Source: DATJLY01 sp963773665 (GTDB lineage: Bacteria > Pseudomonadota > Alphaproteobacteria > ATCC43930 > CGMCC-115725). From it: a stretch of DNA of 64,000 bases. The position numbers were made by a program, and so were the translations under genes. Location: assembly GCA_963773665.1 (NCBI GenBank), contig CAVZBZ010000004.1, positions 372,001-436,000 on the forward strand, in the 5' to 3' direction. The notes beneath the pieces are model-generated. The model was given only the letters and a program-made list of their open reading frames with translations, did not search any database and was not told where the DNA came from. Shown piece after piece: positions 9,901 through 21,900 of the stretch (within the stretch, counting starts at the first letter, position 1; every line of letters starts with the position of its first letter).

Positions 9901-12900
9901 GGCCCCGCCGGTCCCGCCGACCGAATTGCCGCCGCTGTTGTACACGCCCCCCACATTGCCGGTCGCGGCGCTGCCGATGGTGACGTTGCCGCCGGTCGCG
10001 GTCAGCGTGATCGACCCGCCATTGCCGCCGTTCGCCGTCGAGCCCGCGACGAGCGCGTTGCCGCCACTGGCGGCGACCGACTGGTAGAGCGTCAGGCTGG
10101 CGCCGGCGATCGAGATGGTGCCGCCGTTCCCCGCCGTCTGCGCGGCGGTGGTCGGCACGAAGCCGTTCGCGACGACGCTCGGCGGCGAGGTGGCGGTGAG
10201 CGTGCTGCCGCTGCCGCTGGTGGTGAGGGCGATGCCGCTGCCGATCGCAACGCTGCCGCCCGCGACGATGGTTACGGCGCCGCCGTTGCCGCCGATATTC
10301 GTGGTGCTGTTGACGCCGCCGCCCGCGAAGAGCGAGCCGGCGATCGCGACCGCGCCCGAGGCGTCGATGTCGATGGCGCCGCCCGTCGTCGGCAGGGTCG
10401 CGGAATTGGCGCCGGCCGTGTTGAGGCTGAAAGCGGCCGTGACCGTTGCGGCGCCCGGCACGCTGCCCGGCCCGAGGATGCTGAGCGCCGCAGCACTGAC
10501 CGAGCCATTGAAATTGACATTGTTCGAATTCGTTATCGCGAGCTGGCCAAGCCGTGTCGTCGTGCCGACGCTCGCGAACGTGACGTTGCCGTTGCTGCCG
10601 GCATTGATCGTCAGGCCGTCGGCATAGGCGCTGCCGCCGTTGAGCGAGCCGGCGAAGGTGACGTTCGCGCCGCCCGGCACTCCGCCGCCGGCCGTGTCGA
10701 TCGCGAGCGGCACGTTGAGCGTGACCGGCGCGTTGAACTGGATCGGCTGTCCCGCCGTCGTCAGCACGTCGTTGGCGAATGTGTTGGCGCCGTTGAAGGA
10801 GAGCGCGCCGGCATTGACCGTGACGGCGCCGAGGGCCACGCCGCCGCCGATCAAGCCGTCGAGCAGGACCGTACCCGTTCCGGCGCTGATGGCGAGCGCC
10901 TGGCCGCCGGCGCCGGTGCCGTCGATCGTGAAGGCGGGCGCGTTCACGCTGTTCGACAGCGTGATGCCGCCGTCTGTCGCGCTGGTGTCGATCGTCGCCG
11001 GCGCCGAGAGGACGAGCGCGCCCGAGAGATTGAGGCCGCCCGACGTGATCGCGAGCGTGCCGCCCAAGGTCACGGTGGCGCCCGACGCGGTGAGGCTGCC
11101 GAGGCTCGCGCCCGAGGTCATCGCCAGCGTCGTCGTGCCGGCGACCATGGTCAGGTTGGGCGCGGTCACGAGGGAGTTGAAGGTGAGGCTGCCGCTCGTG
11201 CGCTGATCGAGGATCTCGGTGCCGACGGTCGCCGTGCCGCCGAAAATGACGGCGCCGCCGGTGCCGCCGATAGGCGTCGAGGTATTGATGCCGGTGCCGA
11301 GCGTCAGGTCGGCCAATGGCACGATCGCGCCGACGGCGCTCGGGAAATTCGCGGTGCCGTCGGTCGAGCCGACCCGCAGGCTCTGCACGTTGCCGAGGGC
11401 GGCGTTGATCGGTCCCCCGACGGTCAGCGTGCCGCCGGCTCCGAGACCGCCGCTGACGCTCAGCCCCACGGTCGAGCCGGCATCGACGCCGTTCGGAACC
11501 TGGGTTCCGGTCAAGGTCCCGGACCCGGCACCGGCGCCCGCCGCCTGGGTCAGCGTGAGGGTCGTGCCGCTGATGACGGCGATCGCGGTCTGAGCAGGGA
11601 TGCCGGGACCGGAAATCCATTCGCCGACCGCGAGCCCCGTCGTGCTGGCGACGCCGGTGATCTGGTTCGACCCGTTCGCCGTGGTGCCGCTCGTGGTCGT
11701 GGTCGCGGGGTTGGTATTGGCGGTGCTGGTGGCGAGCGTGAGGGAGCCGCCCAACGGAATCTGCAGCGTGACGTTCCCGGCGGCGCCGGAGAGAACCGCG
11801 GGCGCGGCGGAATTGCCGACGGCGGTGATCGAGGTGAAGCCGCCGCGCGCGACGACGTTGCTCGAGATGGTCGAGGACGCCGCAGCGGCCGGATCGGCAT
11901 CCCCGTAGAGCGTGATGTCGCCGGTGACACCGTTCGTCGCCGTGACGTTGATGGCGCCGCCGCTGCCGCCCGTGGCCGCCGCGAACGTGTCGCCGCCCGT
12001 TGCGTAAATCCGCGCCGTGGACACCGTGCCGCCGGTGACCGTTATGGCGGCGCCGTTGCCGCCCGAGCCGCCGGTCGATATCCCGCCATTGGCGAAGAGG
12101 CCGACCAGGCTGCCGGTCGAGGTCGTGGACGATCCGGCCGGATTGCCGACGGTGATGGCGCCGCTCGAGGTGAGGGCGATCGAGCCCGCGTCGCCGCCGT
12201 TGGCGGTCGAGGCGCCGAGCCAGCCGGTGACGGCCGTGCTCGCCCAGGCGACCGGATTCTGCGCCGACGACACCGTGTCGTCGGCCTCGCCGCCGCGGCT
12301 CGTCACGCCGAACGGCAGGGTGATGCCGGTGCCGCTTATCATGACGACGCCGCCATTGCCCGGCGATGCTGTGCTGGCCCCCGTGTCGCCGCCGCGCGTT
12401 GCGATGCTGGCAGAGGTCAGTTGCAGCTCGTTGTTGTTGTAGCGCGTGATGAGCGTGATGTTGGCGCCGATCGCGACCGCGCCGCCGGCGCTGACCGTCA
12501 CCGCCCCGCCATTGCCGCCGACGCCGGTGCCGCCGGGATTGCCGCCCACGGTCGAGATCGAGCCGGTAATCGTCACGTTGCCGGTGGCGTTGATCGTCAC
12601 CGCCTTGCCCGTGCCGCCGTTGGCACTGCCCGAGCTGCCGCCTGTGGCGAGCACGGAGATGGAAGCGGCCGGAGAGGTCGTGCTCTGCAGCGCCACGTCG
12701 CCGCCGGTCGCCGTGAGCGCGATCGTTCCGGCATTGCCGCCGGCGCCGATGGCGCCCAAGGCGGTGGCCGTACCGCCGCCGGCGTTGGCGTTGGCGAACA
12801 GCGCGATGCTCGTACCGGTCACCGAGATGTTGCCGCCGCTCCCGGCGGTCTGTCCGGAGGCCGCGGACTCGCCGATCGTGATTATCGCGTTCTGGGCCGC

Positions 12901-15900
12901 CGGGTTGAGCAGCGATCCGATCGACACGGCGCCGCCGGCGGTCACCGTCACCGCGCCGCTCACCAGACCGAGCGTGCCGACCCCGCCGCTCATCGTGAAG
13001 CCGCCGGCCGCGGTGATCGTCACCGTGCCGCCATTGCCGTCGGGGCCCGAGGGCGAAGTTCCGGCTTGCGCCAGAATGCCGGCGATGGCGGCCGGGAACG
13101 CGGTGCTGGCGATCGTGATGCCGCCCGAGGTCGCGTGCAGAGTGACGTTGCCGCCATTGCCGCCGGTGCCGGAGCCAACGGCGTTGCCGCCTGCGGCGTT
13201 GGGTCCGGAAAAGAGCGTGATGCTCGTGCCGGTGACCGAGACGTTGCCGCTCGATCCGGCGGTCTGGCCCGAGCCGGCGGTGAAGCCCTCGGTGTAGATC
13301 CCGGCAAGGGTCGCCGGGTTGAGGTTGGAGCCGATCGAAACGGTGCCACCCGCGGTGATCGTCACGGCGCCGCCGCTGCCGCCGATATTGGTCGTGCTAT
13401 TGATCCCGCCGCCGGTGTTGATCGTGCCGGCCATCGACACGTTTCCGCTCGTGGCGATCGAGACGGCGCCGCCGTGCGGATGCGACGTGCCCGAGGTTTC
13501 GCCCGCCGTGCGGATGAAGCTCGACGAGGTGAGCGACGCGGCGCTGAGAGTGAAGGCGGTGGCGGCGAAGCCGTCCGAATTGCCCGCGAGCGGCGGCATC
13601 GTCATGTTGACGTTGCCGGTCGTGGTGAGGTTCACCGCGCCGAGTGTGACCGCTGTCGGCACCACGCCATTGTCGGACCCGACGCGGCCCGAGAAATCGA
13701 TGTCGCCGCTTCCGGCGGTGACGGTCAGGTTGTCGGCCCAGAAAACGGCGCCGTCGAGCGTGTTGGCCATCGTCACCGTCGCGCCGGCGGCGTGGCCGGC
13801 GTTCGTGGTGTCGATGGCGGTGTTGCCGGCGAGCACCGTCGGGGCGTTGATCGTGACGATGCCGCCCGCGGTCGTAATCGCGCCGCTGAACGTCAGCGCC
13901 GAGCCGTTGATCGTCACGGCGCCGAGCGCGGTCGCGCCGCCCAGCACCGAGGTGATGGTGGCGCCGCCGGCCGGCGCGTCGAAGGTCAGCGCCTCGGCTC
14001 CGGCCGCCGCGGCGTCGATCGTGCCGCCGAGCGCGACGGCGCCGGTGGCGCTCGAGAAATCGAGCGTGGTCGCGCTCGACAGGACGAAGTTTCCGGAGAC
14101 CGTTCCGCCGAGCGTCGTGTCGAAGACGATGTCGCCGCCGAGCGTGATCGGCGCTGGCGGCGAGCTCGGCGCCGAAAAGGTGCCGGTGAACACCCCGCCG
14201 CCATTGATCGCGAGGCTCGGCCCGCCCGTCACGGTCAGGTTCGGCGTGGTGACGGAACCGTTGAAGACCAAGCTGCCGCTGCTGTTGAGGTCGAGGATCT
14301 CGCCGCCGACCGTGACCGCGCCGTTGAACGTGACGGCGCCGCCGTTGCCGCCGGACGGAACCACCGTATTGATGCCGCCGCCGACCGTGACGTTGGCAAG
14401 CGGGAGGCTGGCGCCGATCGTGCCGCTCGCACTTGACGTGCCGTCCACCGTGAGAAGCCGCAGCGACTGGGTATTGCCGGCCGCGCCTTCGATCGGGCCG
14501 GTCAGCGTGATCGTGCCGCCGTGGCCGAGACCGCCGCTCGCGCTCATCCCCACGGTCGATCCGTTGTTGTCGCCGTTCGGCACCTGGAGCCCGGTGACCG
14601 GGCCGGTTCCCGCGCCGGAGACCACCTGCTGGGTCAGCGTGATCGTCCCGTTCGTGGTGCCGCTGACGCTGACGATCGCCGTGCCGGCGGGAATGCCCGG
14701 GCCGGAGATCCACTCGCCATTGACGAGGCCGGCCGTGTTCGCGACGCCGGTGATCACGTTCGAGCCGCTCGCCGTCGTGCCGGTCGTGGTCGTGATCGCG
14801 TTGCCGGTATTGGCGATGCTGCTGGCGAGGACGATGGTGCCGCCGACCGGCACCTGCACCGTCAGCGAGCCGCCAGCGCCGTTGGCGACGGCCGGAGCGC
14901 TGACGTTGCCGAAGGCGGTCAGGCCGATGTCGCCGCCGCGCGCGATCAGTGTTTCCTGGAGCGACGGCGCGGCCGCGGTGGCCGGGTCATTGTTGCCGTA
15001 GAGCGTGATCGCGCCGGGGGCGGCGCTCGTCGCGACCAGCGAAATGTTGGCGCCCGTGCCGCCCGTCGTCATGGCGAGCGTATCGCCGCCGCTTGCGGAC
15101 ACGCGCGCCACCGCGATCGTGCCGCCGGTCACGGAAATGACCGCGCCATTGCCGCCCGCGCCGCCGGTCGATTCGCCGCCGCGCGCAACGATCGCCGCAA
15201 GATCGCCGGTCGCGGTGCTGGACGATCCCGCGGGAGTGCCGACGGTGATGGCGCCGCTCGCCGTCAGAGTGATGGCGCCGGCATTGCCGCCATTGGCGGT
15301 CGAGGCGCCGAGCCAGCCGGTGACCGCAGTGCTCGCCCAGCCGATCGAGCCGTTCGCCGACGAGTAGAGGTCGGCGGCGTCGCCGCCATTGCTCGAGACG
15401 CCGAACGGCAGGCTGATGCTGGCGCCGGTCACCATGACCTGGCCGCCGTTCCCCGGCGTTGCCGTGCTCACCGACGTGTAGCCGCCGCGCGTAAGGATGC
15501 TGGCGGTATCGGGCCTCAGCTCTGCGCCGCTGTATTGCGTGATGAGCGTGAGCCCGGTGCCGATCGCGACGGCGCCGCCGGCGCTCACCGTCACCGCGCC
15601 GCCCGTGCCGCCGGCCGCGCTGCCGCCGGCCTCGCCGCCCACGCTGACGATGTCGGCGGCCGCCGTGAAATTGCCGTGCGCGTTGATGGTAATGGTGTTG
15701 CCGTTGCCGCCGTTCGCGGACGCCGAGGCGCTGCCGCCGGTGGCGGCGATCGAAGTCGGCACCACGCCGGTCGAGACGCTGTCGCCGAGCGTCACGTCGC
15801 CGCTCGTCGAGGTGAGCGCGACCGAGCCGGCGCTGCCGCCGGCGCCGGTCGAGCCCGCGAAGGTGGCGGCGCCGCCGTTGCTCACGATGGAGGTGCCGAG

Positions 15901-18900
15901 CGCGATGCTCGTCCCGGTGACCGAGACGGCGGCGCCATTGCCCGCGCTTTGACCCGCCGCCGCGGAGTTGGCGCCGGTGCTGTAGCCGTTGGCGAGGATC
16001 GATACGCTCGCCGGCGTCAGCGCCGTGCCGATCGCGACGGTGCCGCCGGCGTTGATCGTGACCGGGCCGGCGGTGCCGCCGGCCAGGGTCGTGCTGTTGA
16101 ACCCGCCGCCCGCGTTGATCGAGCCCGCCATCGACACGCCGCCCGTCGTGGCGATCGAGACCGCGCCGCCGTTCGGATGCAACGTGCCCGAGGATTCGCC
16201 GTGCGTGCTGATGAAGCTCGAGGTGGTGAGCGACGCGGCGTTGACGGTGAGCGAGGTGACGGCGAACCCGTCGGTGTTGTTGGCGAGCGGCAGCATCGTC
16301 ATGCTGACGTTGCCGCCGGTGAGGCTCACCGCGCCCGGCGAGACTGCCGCCGGCACCACGTTGCTGTCGAAGCCGACGCGGCCGCCGAAAATAATGTCGC
16401 CATTGCCGGCGTTGTCGACGGTGAGCGAATTGGTCCAGAAAACGGCGCCGTCGATCGTGCCGGCGAAGACCACGGCGCCGGGGGCCGTGACTGCGGCCGC
16501 CGTGTTGATCGTGGTATTCGCCTGCAGCACGGTTGGCGCGAGGAAGGCGAGGAAGTAGTTGATGCCGGTGTAGGGCGCGGGCGCGCCCGTGGCCACGCCC
16601 GGTACGGTGGCCGTGCTGGTGATCGTGCCGGAGAGCTTGATCTGGCCGGTCTGGCCGATCTCGCCGATGCCGGTCGGGGCCGGGAAAGTGACCGGGCCGG
16701 CGACCGTGATGAGCCCGGTTTGTGCATTGCCCTCAGCGCCGATACTGAGGGGCGTTCCGACCGCATTGAGCGTCGTCTGGCTGATGTTCAGCGTGCCGGC
16801 GGCGCCGCTGCCGACGCCGATCGTCGTCGCACCCGTCAGGCCTTCGAGGTCGATGCCGCCGGTGCCGGTAATCGACGCGATGCCGCCCGAGAGCGGGGAG
16901 AGAGAGATGGTGTTGGCGGTGAGGACGGCGAACGCGTTGCTGCCCGCCACCGACATCGTCGCGCCTTGCGCCTCGGTAATGCTGCCGCCGCTTCCGGCCG
17001 TGAGGTTCAGGGTGCCATTGCTGGGGGCCGTGACGGCGGCGGAGGCGCCGAGCGCGATGCTCGTCGCCGACAGGGTGGTATCGCTGTTCGTGGTGAAGAC
17101 GCTGGTGCCGGCGACCGGGGCGATGGTGAGCGTGCCCGCGGCGGTGAGGGTGATGGCGGCAGCGTTGGCGGCAAGATTGCCGATGCTGTTCGTGCCGGTC
17201 GTCAGGGTGTAGGTGCCGCCCAGGAGCGCCAGTCCGCCGGCGGTGATCGGCTGGTCCTGCGTCACCGTGCCGGGGTCGTTGATCGTGACATTGCCGCTGA
17301 ATGTCGCGCCCAGAGTCAGGCTGCTCGGCGGTCCGAGCGAGGTGATGTTGAGGTTCGAAGCATCGGCGAGGCTGGCGCTGCCGGTGCTCGCGGCGAAACT
17401 GCCGAAACTATTCGCGGGATTGGTGAGCGTGAAGGTCGCGCCGGCGCCGTTGAGATCGATGGCGCTGGCGGTGAAGGGCTGGGTTTGTGTCACCGTGCCG
17501 CCGTTCGAGCTGGAAACGACGAGCTGCTTGCTGCCAACATCGATCGCTTGGTCGAGGGTGAGGGTGGGCGCGCTGGTGATGAAGGAGAGGGCCGCCAGCG
17601 TGCCCAGGTTCGGGACGTTGGTGGCGGCGAGGGTGAAGCCGATGCCGGTCCCGCCCGATCCGACCGCCGTCGCGAGGTCCGCGAGAATTCCACTCGCGCT
17701 TCCCCCGCTGCTGATGAGCCGGAGCGAAGTGCCGTCGAAATTGACGCCGCTTACCGAGCCGTCGGCGTTGTCGGCGAACGCGTTCCCCTGGTTGTAATTG
17801 AGGCCGCCGCTGACGGTAGAGACAATGACCTGGCCGTTCGCGGCGGGGATCGTGTCGGGCGACAGCAGAAAATAATAGTAGCCGTTGGCGCCGGTGGTGG
17901 CCCTTTCGCCGAAGCTCGTGCCGTTGACCTGCCCGACGACGAATTCGCCCGCGATCGGGCCGGTATTGATGCCGGAGAAGGCGGAGCCCGAGACGACCTC
18001 CACCCCATCCGGGTGGCGCCACAGCAGATAGGGATAGCTCGGCGCCGGCCCCGCCTGGACGCCAAAGATCGCGGGGTCGAAGCCGGCCGGCAGCGCGCCC
18101 TGCAGCGCCGCTGTGTGCAGTCCGGTCCCGGCGGCGCTGATCGGCTGGCCGGTCGTGTCCATATCCCAGTAGGAGTTGGTCGCGCCCGCGCCGTTCTGGT
18201 TCTGGGCCACGAGCCCGCCGGTCGCGAAGGCGCCCGGCGCGCTCACCAGGCCGGTCGCATAGGATTGGTCGATCGTGCCATGGCCGAGAGTGCCGTCGTT
18301 GGTGGCGACGAGGCCGCCATCGGTGCTGGAGGCGCCGCCGATGACCGTCCCGTTCGCATGCGAAGTGGCGATCGAGCCGTAGTTGAAGGCGACCAGCCCG
18401 CCCATCAGATCGCCGTTACTTATCCCGCCGACCGCGTAGGATTCGGCGATCGTGCCGTTGTTGCCGCCGACCAGTCCGCCGACCTCGAAGGTCACGAAGA
18501 CGCCGCCGCCGCCAACGGATGCGGCCGCGTAGGATTGGGTGACCGAACCGTTGTTGCTGCCGACGAGGCCGCCGACCACGCCGCCGCTGCCGGTGCTGCT
18601 GACCAGTCCGCTCACGGAGCTGCCGGAAATGTCGCCGCCGTTCACGCCGGCAAGCGCGCCGACATTGGCCGAGGACACGGACGAGGCGACGACGTTCACG
18701 TTCGTCAGGTTGAGATTGCTGACGCTGCCGCCGCTATTGATCGACCCGAACAGTCCGACGTCCGCGTCCGTGAGATCGTGGATGGCGAGGCCGTTCACCG
18801 TGTAGCCCGCGCCGCTCAAGGTGCCGGCGAAGCCCGAAACCGGCACGAAGCCGTAGGAGCCGCCATCGATGCTCGCGTTGCTGGCCGTGAGCCATGGCCC

Positions 18901-21900
18901 GGACGGGTTCGCGAGCTCGGCCGTCATGTCGATATTGGCGATGAGATAATAGTAGCTCGACAGCGCCGGTCCGCTCTCACCGATCAGCTCGAGCTGGTGC
19001 GCGTTGGCGATCGCGGCGAAGTAGGGAACGTCGGGCCCGAGCTCCGAGCGCAGGATCGGGTGGGCCATGCCGGCGATGAGATACCAGGTGTTGGTGAAGT
19101 CCCAGCCCGCGCCGTAATTCGTGCTCTCGCTGGCGACGCTTGCGAACTGCGTCGTGGTGAGGCCCTGGGACGCGGGGATCGCGACGCTGCTGAAGCTGCC
19201 GGCGCCGTTGCTGAGGCCCGATGTCGTCACGTCCCAATGCGAATCGCTTGAGATCGTGCCGGTAAAGCCGGACAAGATGGCGCCGACCAGCCCGCCGTTT
19301 GAGAAGCTCCCGGTGACCGCGCCTGAGGAGTAGGACTGGGTGATCGTGCCGCCGCCAGCGGGCATTTCGCCGACGAGCCCGCCCTGAGCGCCCAGTCCGC
19401 TGACCGCGCCCGTCGCGTAGGAGTATTCGATGGCCCCGGAGTCAAAACCAACGAGCCCCCCGTTGGCCCCGAAGTCGGCGGGCCCTGCGCCTTGGACGCT
19501 GCCCGAAGCGTACGAATATTCGATCGTGCCTCCGGCATTAAAGCCCACAAGCCCGCCACGAAGAGAGGCATTCTCGCCACCCTGCACCGTCGCCGTTGAG
19601 TAGGAATTGGTAACGGTGCCCGAGTTGTAGCCGGCGAGGCCCCCGATCTCGATGGCGGAGGACGTCGCGGAGGCGCTCACGGCGCCGGTGGTAAAGACAT
19701 AACTCACCGTGCCAAGGTTTATGCCCACGAGCGCGCCGACGAACGGGGTGCTGGTGGCGGTCGCCGTGACGTTGACGTTGGTGAGGCCGAGATTCTCGAC
19801 GAGGCCGGTGCTGCCGATTTCGCCGAACAGGCCGACATCGGCGGCGCCCGAATTGATCGTCAGGTTGGCGATGACCCCGGTTTCGCCGTTGAGGATCCCC
19901 GTGAAGGTTCCGAGCGGGGTCCAATTCGCGACCGAGCTCAAATCAATGGTGTTATTGCCGATGGCGAAGTCGCCGGCGAGGTTCGAGGCGACTGCCTCGA
20001 GGTCGGCAACGGTAAGAATGCCCATGTAATGGTTAAAGCCGCCGCTCCCCGCCGTGATCTTGGCGAAGTTCAGATCGTCGAGCGGGAAGGTGCTCGGGTG
20101 GTAGTTGATGGTGATGCTGCCGGTCGAGCCCGAGAAATTGATGCTGCCGCCTGACCCAAAGACGATCTCGGTCGGCCGCGGCGTTGCCCCGGTGGAGTCG
20201 GAATCGCCGGCATCGATATTCAGGTTGCCGCCGCCCGTCCCGGTGACGGCCGCGTTGATCGCGACATCCTGGTTGACCAGGATATTCGCGCCGTTGCTGC
20301 CGAGCGTCACGGGCGCATTGATGGTGAGGCCGGTCGTGGAGCCGCTGACCCCGCCGCCGCCGCCGCCCAGGTTGAGGAAGGCGAGCGGCGCGGAACTGCC
20401 GACAGCGCCGTTCAGGGTGATCGCGTAATCGCCCGAGGTCACCGCGAGGGTATCGGCGTTGGCGAGTTTGTCGTCGATCGTGCCGTTAAAGGTGACGGCC
20501 GCGCCCGCCGCGTAAGCGAAATTGTTGGTGCTGTCGAAGGTCGAATTCGCCGTCACGACGACCGGGGCATTCACCGTGATGGCGCCGCCCTGGGTGATCG
20601 CGCTGCCGTTCAGGTCGAGCGCGCCGGTCCCGCCCGAGACGGTCAGGTTGATGGCGCCAAGGTTCTGGTTGTTTCCGGCGGTCGAGAGATTTGCCGAGAG
20701 CGCGATGGTGCCATTGCCGGCGGGCGTGCCGCCCAGGCTGGAATTGGCGGTCAGGTTGATGGCGGTGCCGGAGGTCGTTATCGGCGCCACGATGTCGATA
20801 TCCGCCGAGCTGTCCATCGTGACGGCACCCGAGGCGGTGATGGCGCTGTTGACCGCGATCGAGCCGGTGCCCGCAGTAAGGCTGACGGCGCCTGCGATGA
20901 TCTGGGCGCCGATGGCGATGCCGGTCCCCGAGGCGATGAACGAGCCGCCGTTGGTGGAAACCTGGGCATTGACCGTGACGCTCCCCGCGGCCGAGGCGAG
21001 CGTGACGTTGAGCGGCCCGCCCAGAGCGCCGATCGCGGCGCTGACCAAGATGTTGCTGTTCGCGCTGAGGTCCAGCGATGAGGAGGCGGCGCCGGTCGGC
21101 TGGATCGGGCTCGAGACCGTGATGGTGCCGGCCTCGCCGCCGGACCCGTTGCTGGTCGAGACGATGACCGTTTCGCCGGTGTCGAGCGCCGCGTCGATGG
21201 TGCCGGCGTCGATCGTCGATCCGTTGGATGTCGGCGCGCAGGTGACGGTGCCCGAGCCCGAGCATGTCACGCCCGAAGTGGCGTTCGTGATGGTGACGTT
21301 GGAATAGGTGCCCAAGATCGGATCGAGGAGCCAGGTGCCGCCGGTCCCGGCGACAGCCGACGTGGTCACCGCGGCCGCGGCGCCGACGACGAGCCCGCCG
21401 GCGCCCGAGGTCTCGACCATGCCGCCGTTGCCGCCCTGGGCCCCGCCCTTCGCCAGGATCGAGCCGTCGAACAACGTGGTGCCGTTCGACCACACCGCGA
21501 CCGTGCCGCCATTGCCGTTGGTGATGGCGCTCGCATCGATGACCGCTCCGGCGGCGACGGTGGTCGTCGTCGCATCGGCCAGCGGGCCCGCGCCGTGCAG
21601 ATCGCCGCCAAGCGCGACGCTGCCGCCGCCCTGGTCGCCCGAGGCATCGATGACGGCGCCGCCGTTAACCGTGACGCTGCCGCCGGTCGCCTCGATCGTG
21701 CCGCCGGTCGCGCCCGCCATCTTGCCCGAGACGTTGAGCGTGCCGGAGATGTTGACCGGGCCGTCGCCGGCATCGAGCACGATCTCGCCGTTTTCCTCGT
21801 GCGCCGAGGTGGCCTCGATCATGCCGGTGGTGTTGATGGCGTGCGTGACGACGCTGCGCGCCGCCCGCGCCGTCAGCAGCACCTCGCCGCCATCGGCGCG

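Noticed and set aside
6322..14436. A 2704-codon plus-strand open frame, and another from 14521 to 19251, opposite the exoprotein gene
   Set aside because: Both are antisense to a gene with a signal peptide and recognised domains. Their products are Arg/Gly/Asp-rich low complexity without domains, as expected from repeated GC-rich codons read backwards.
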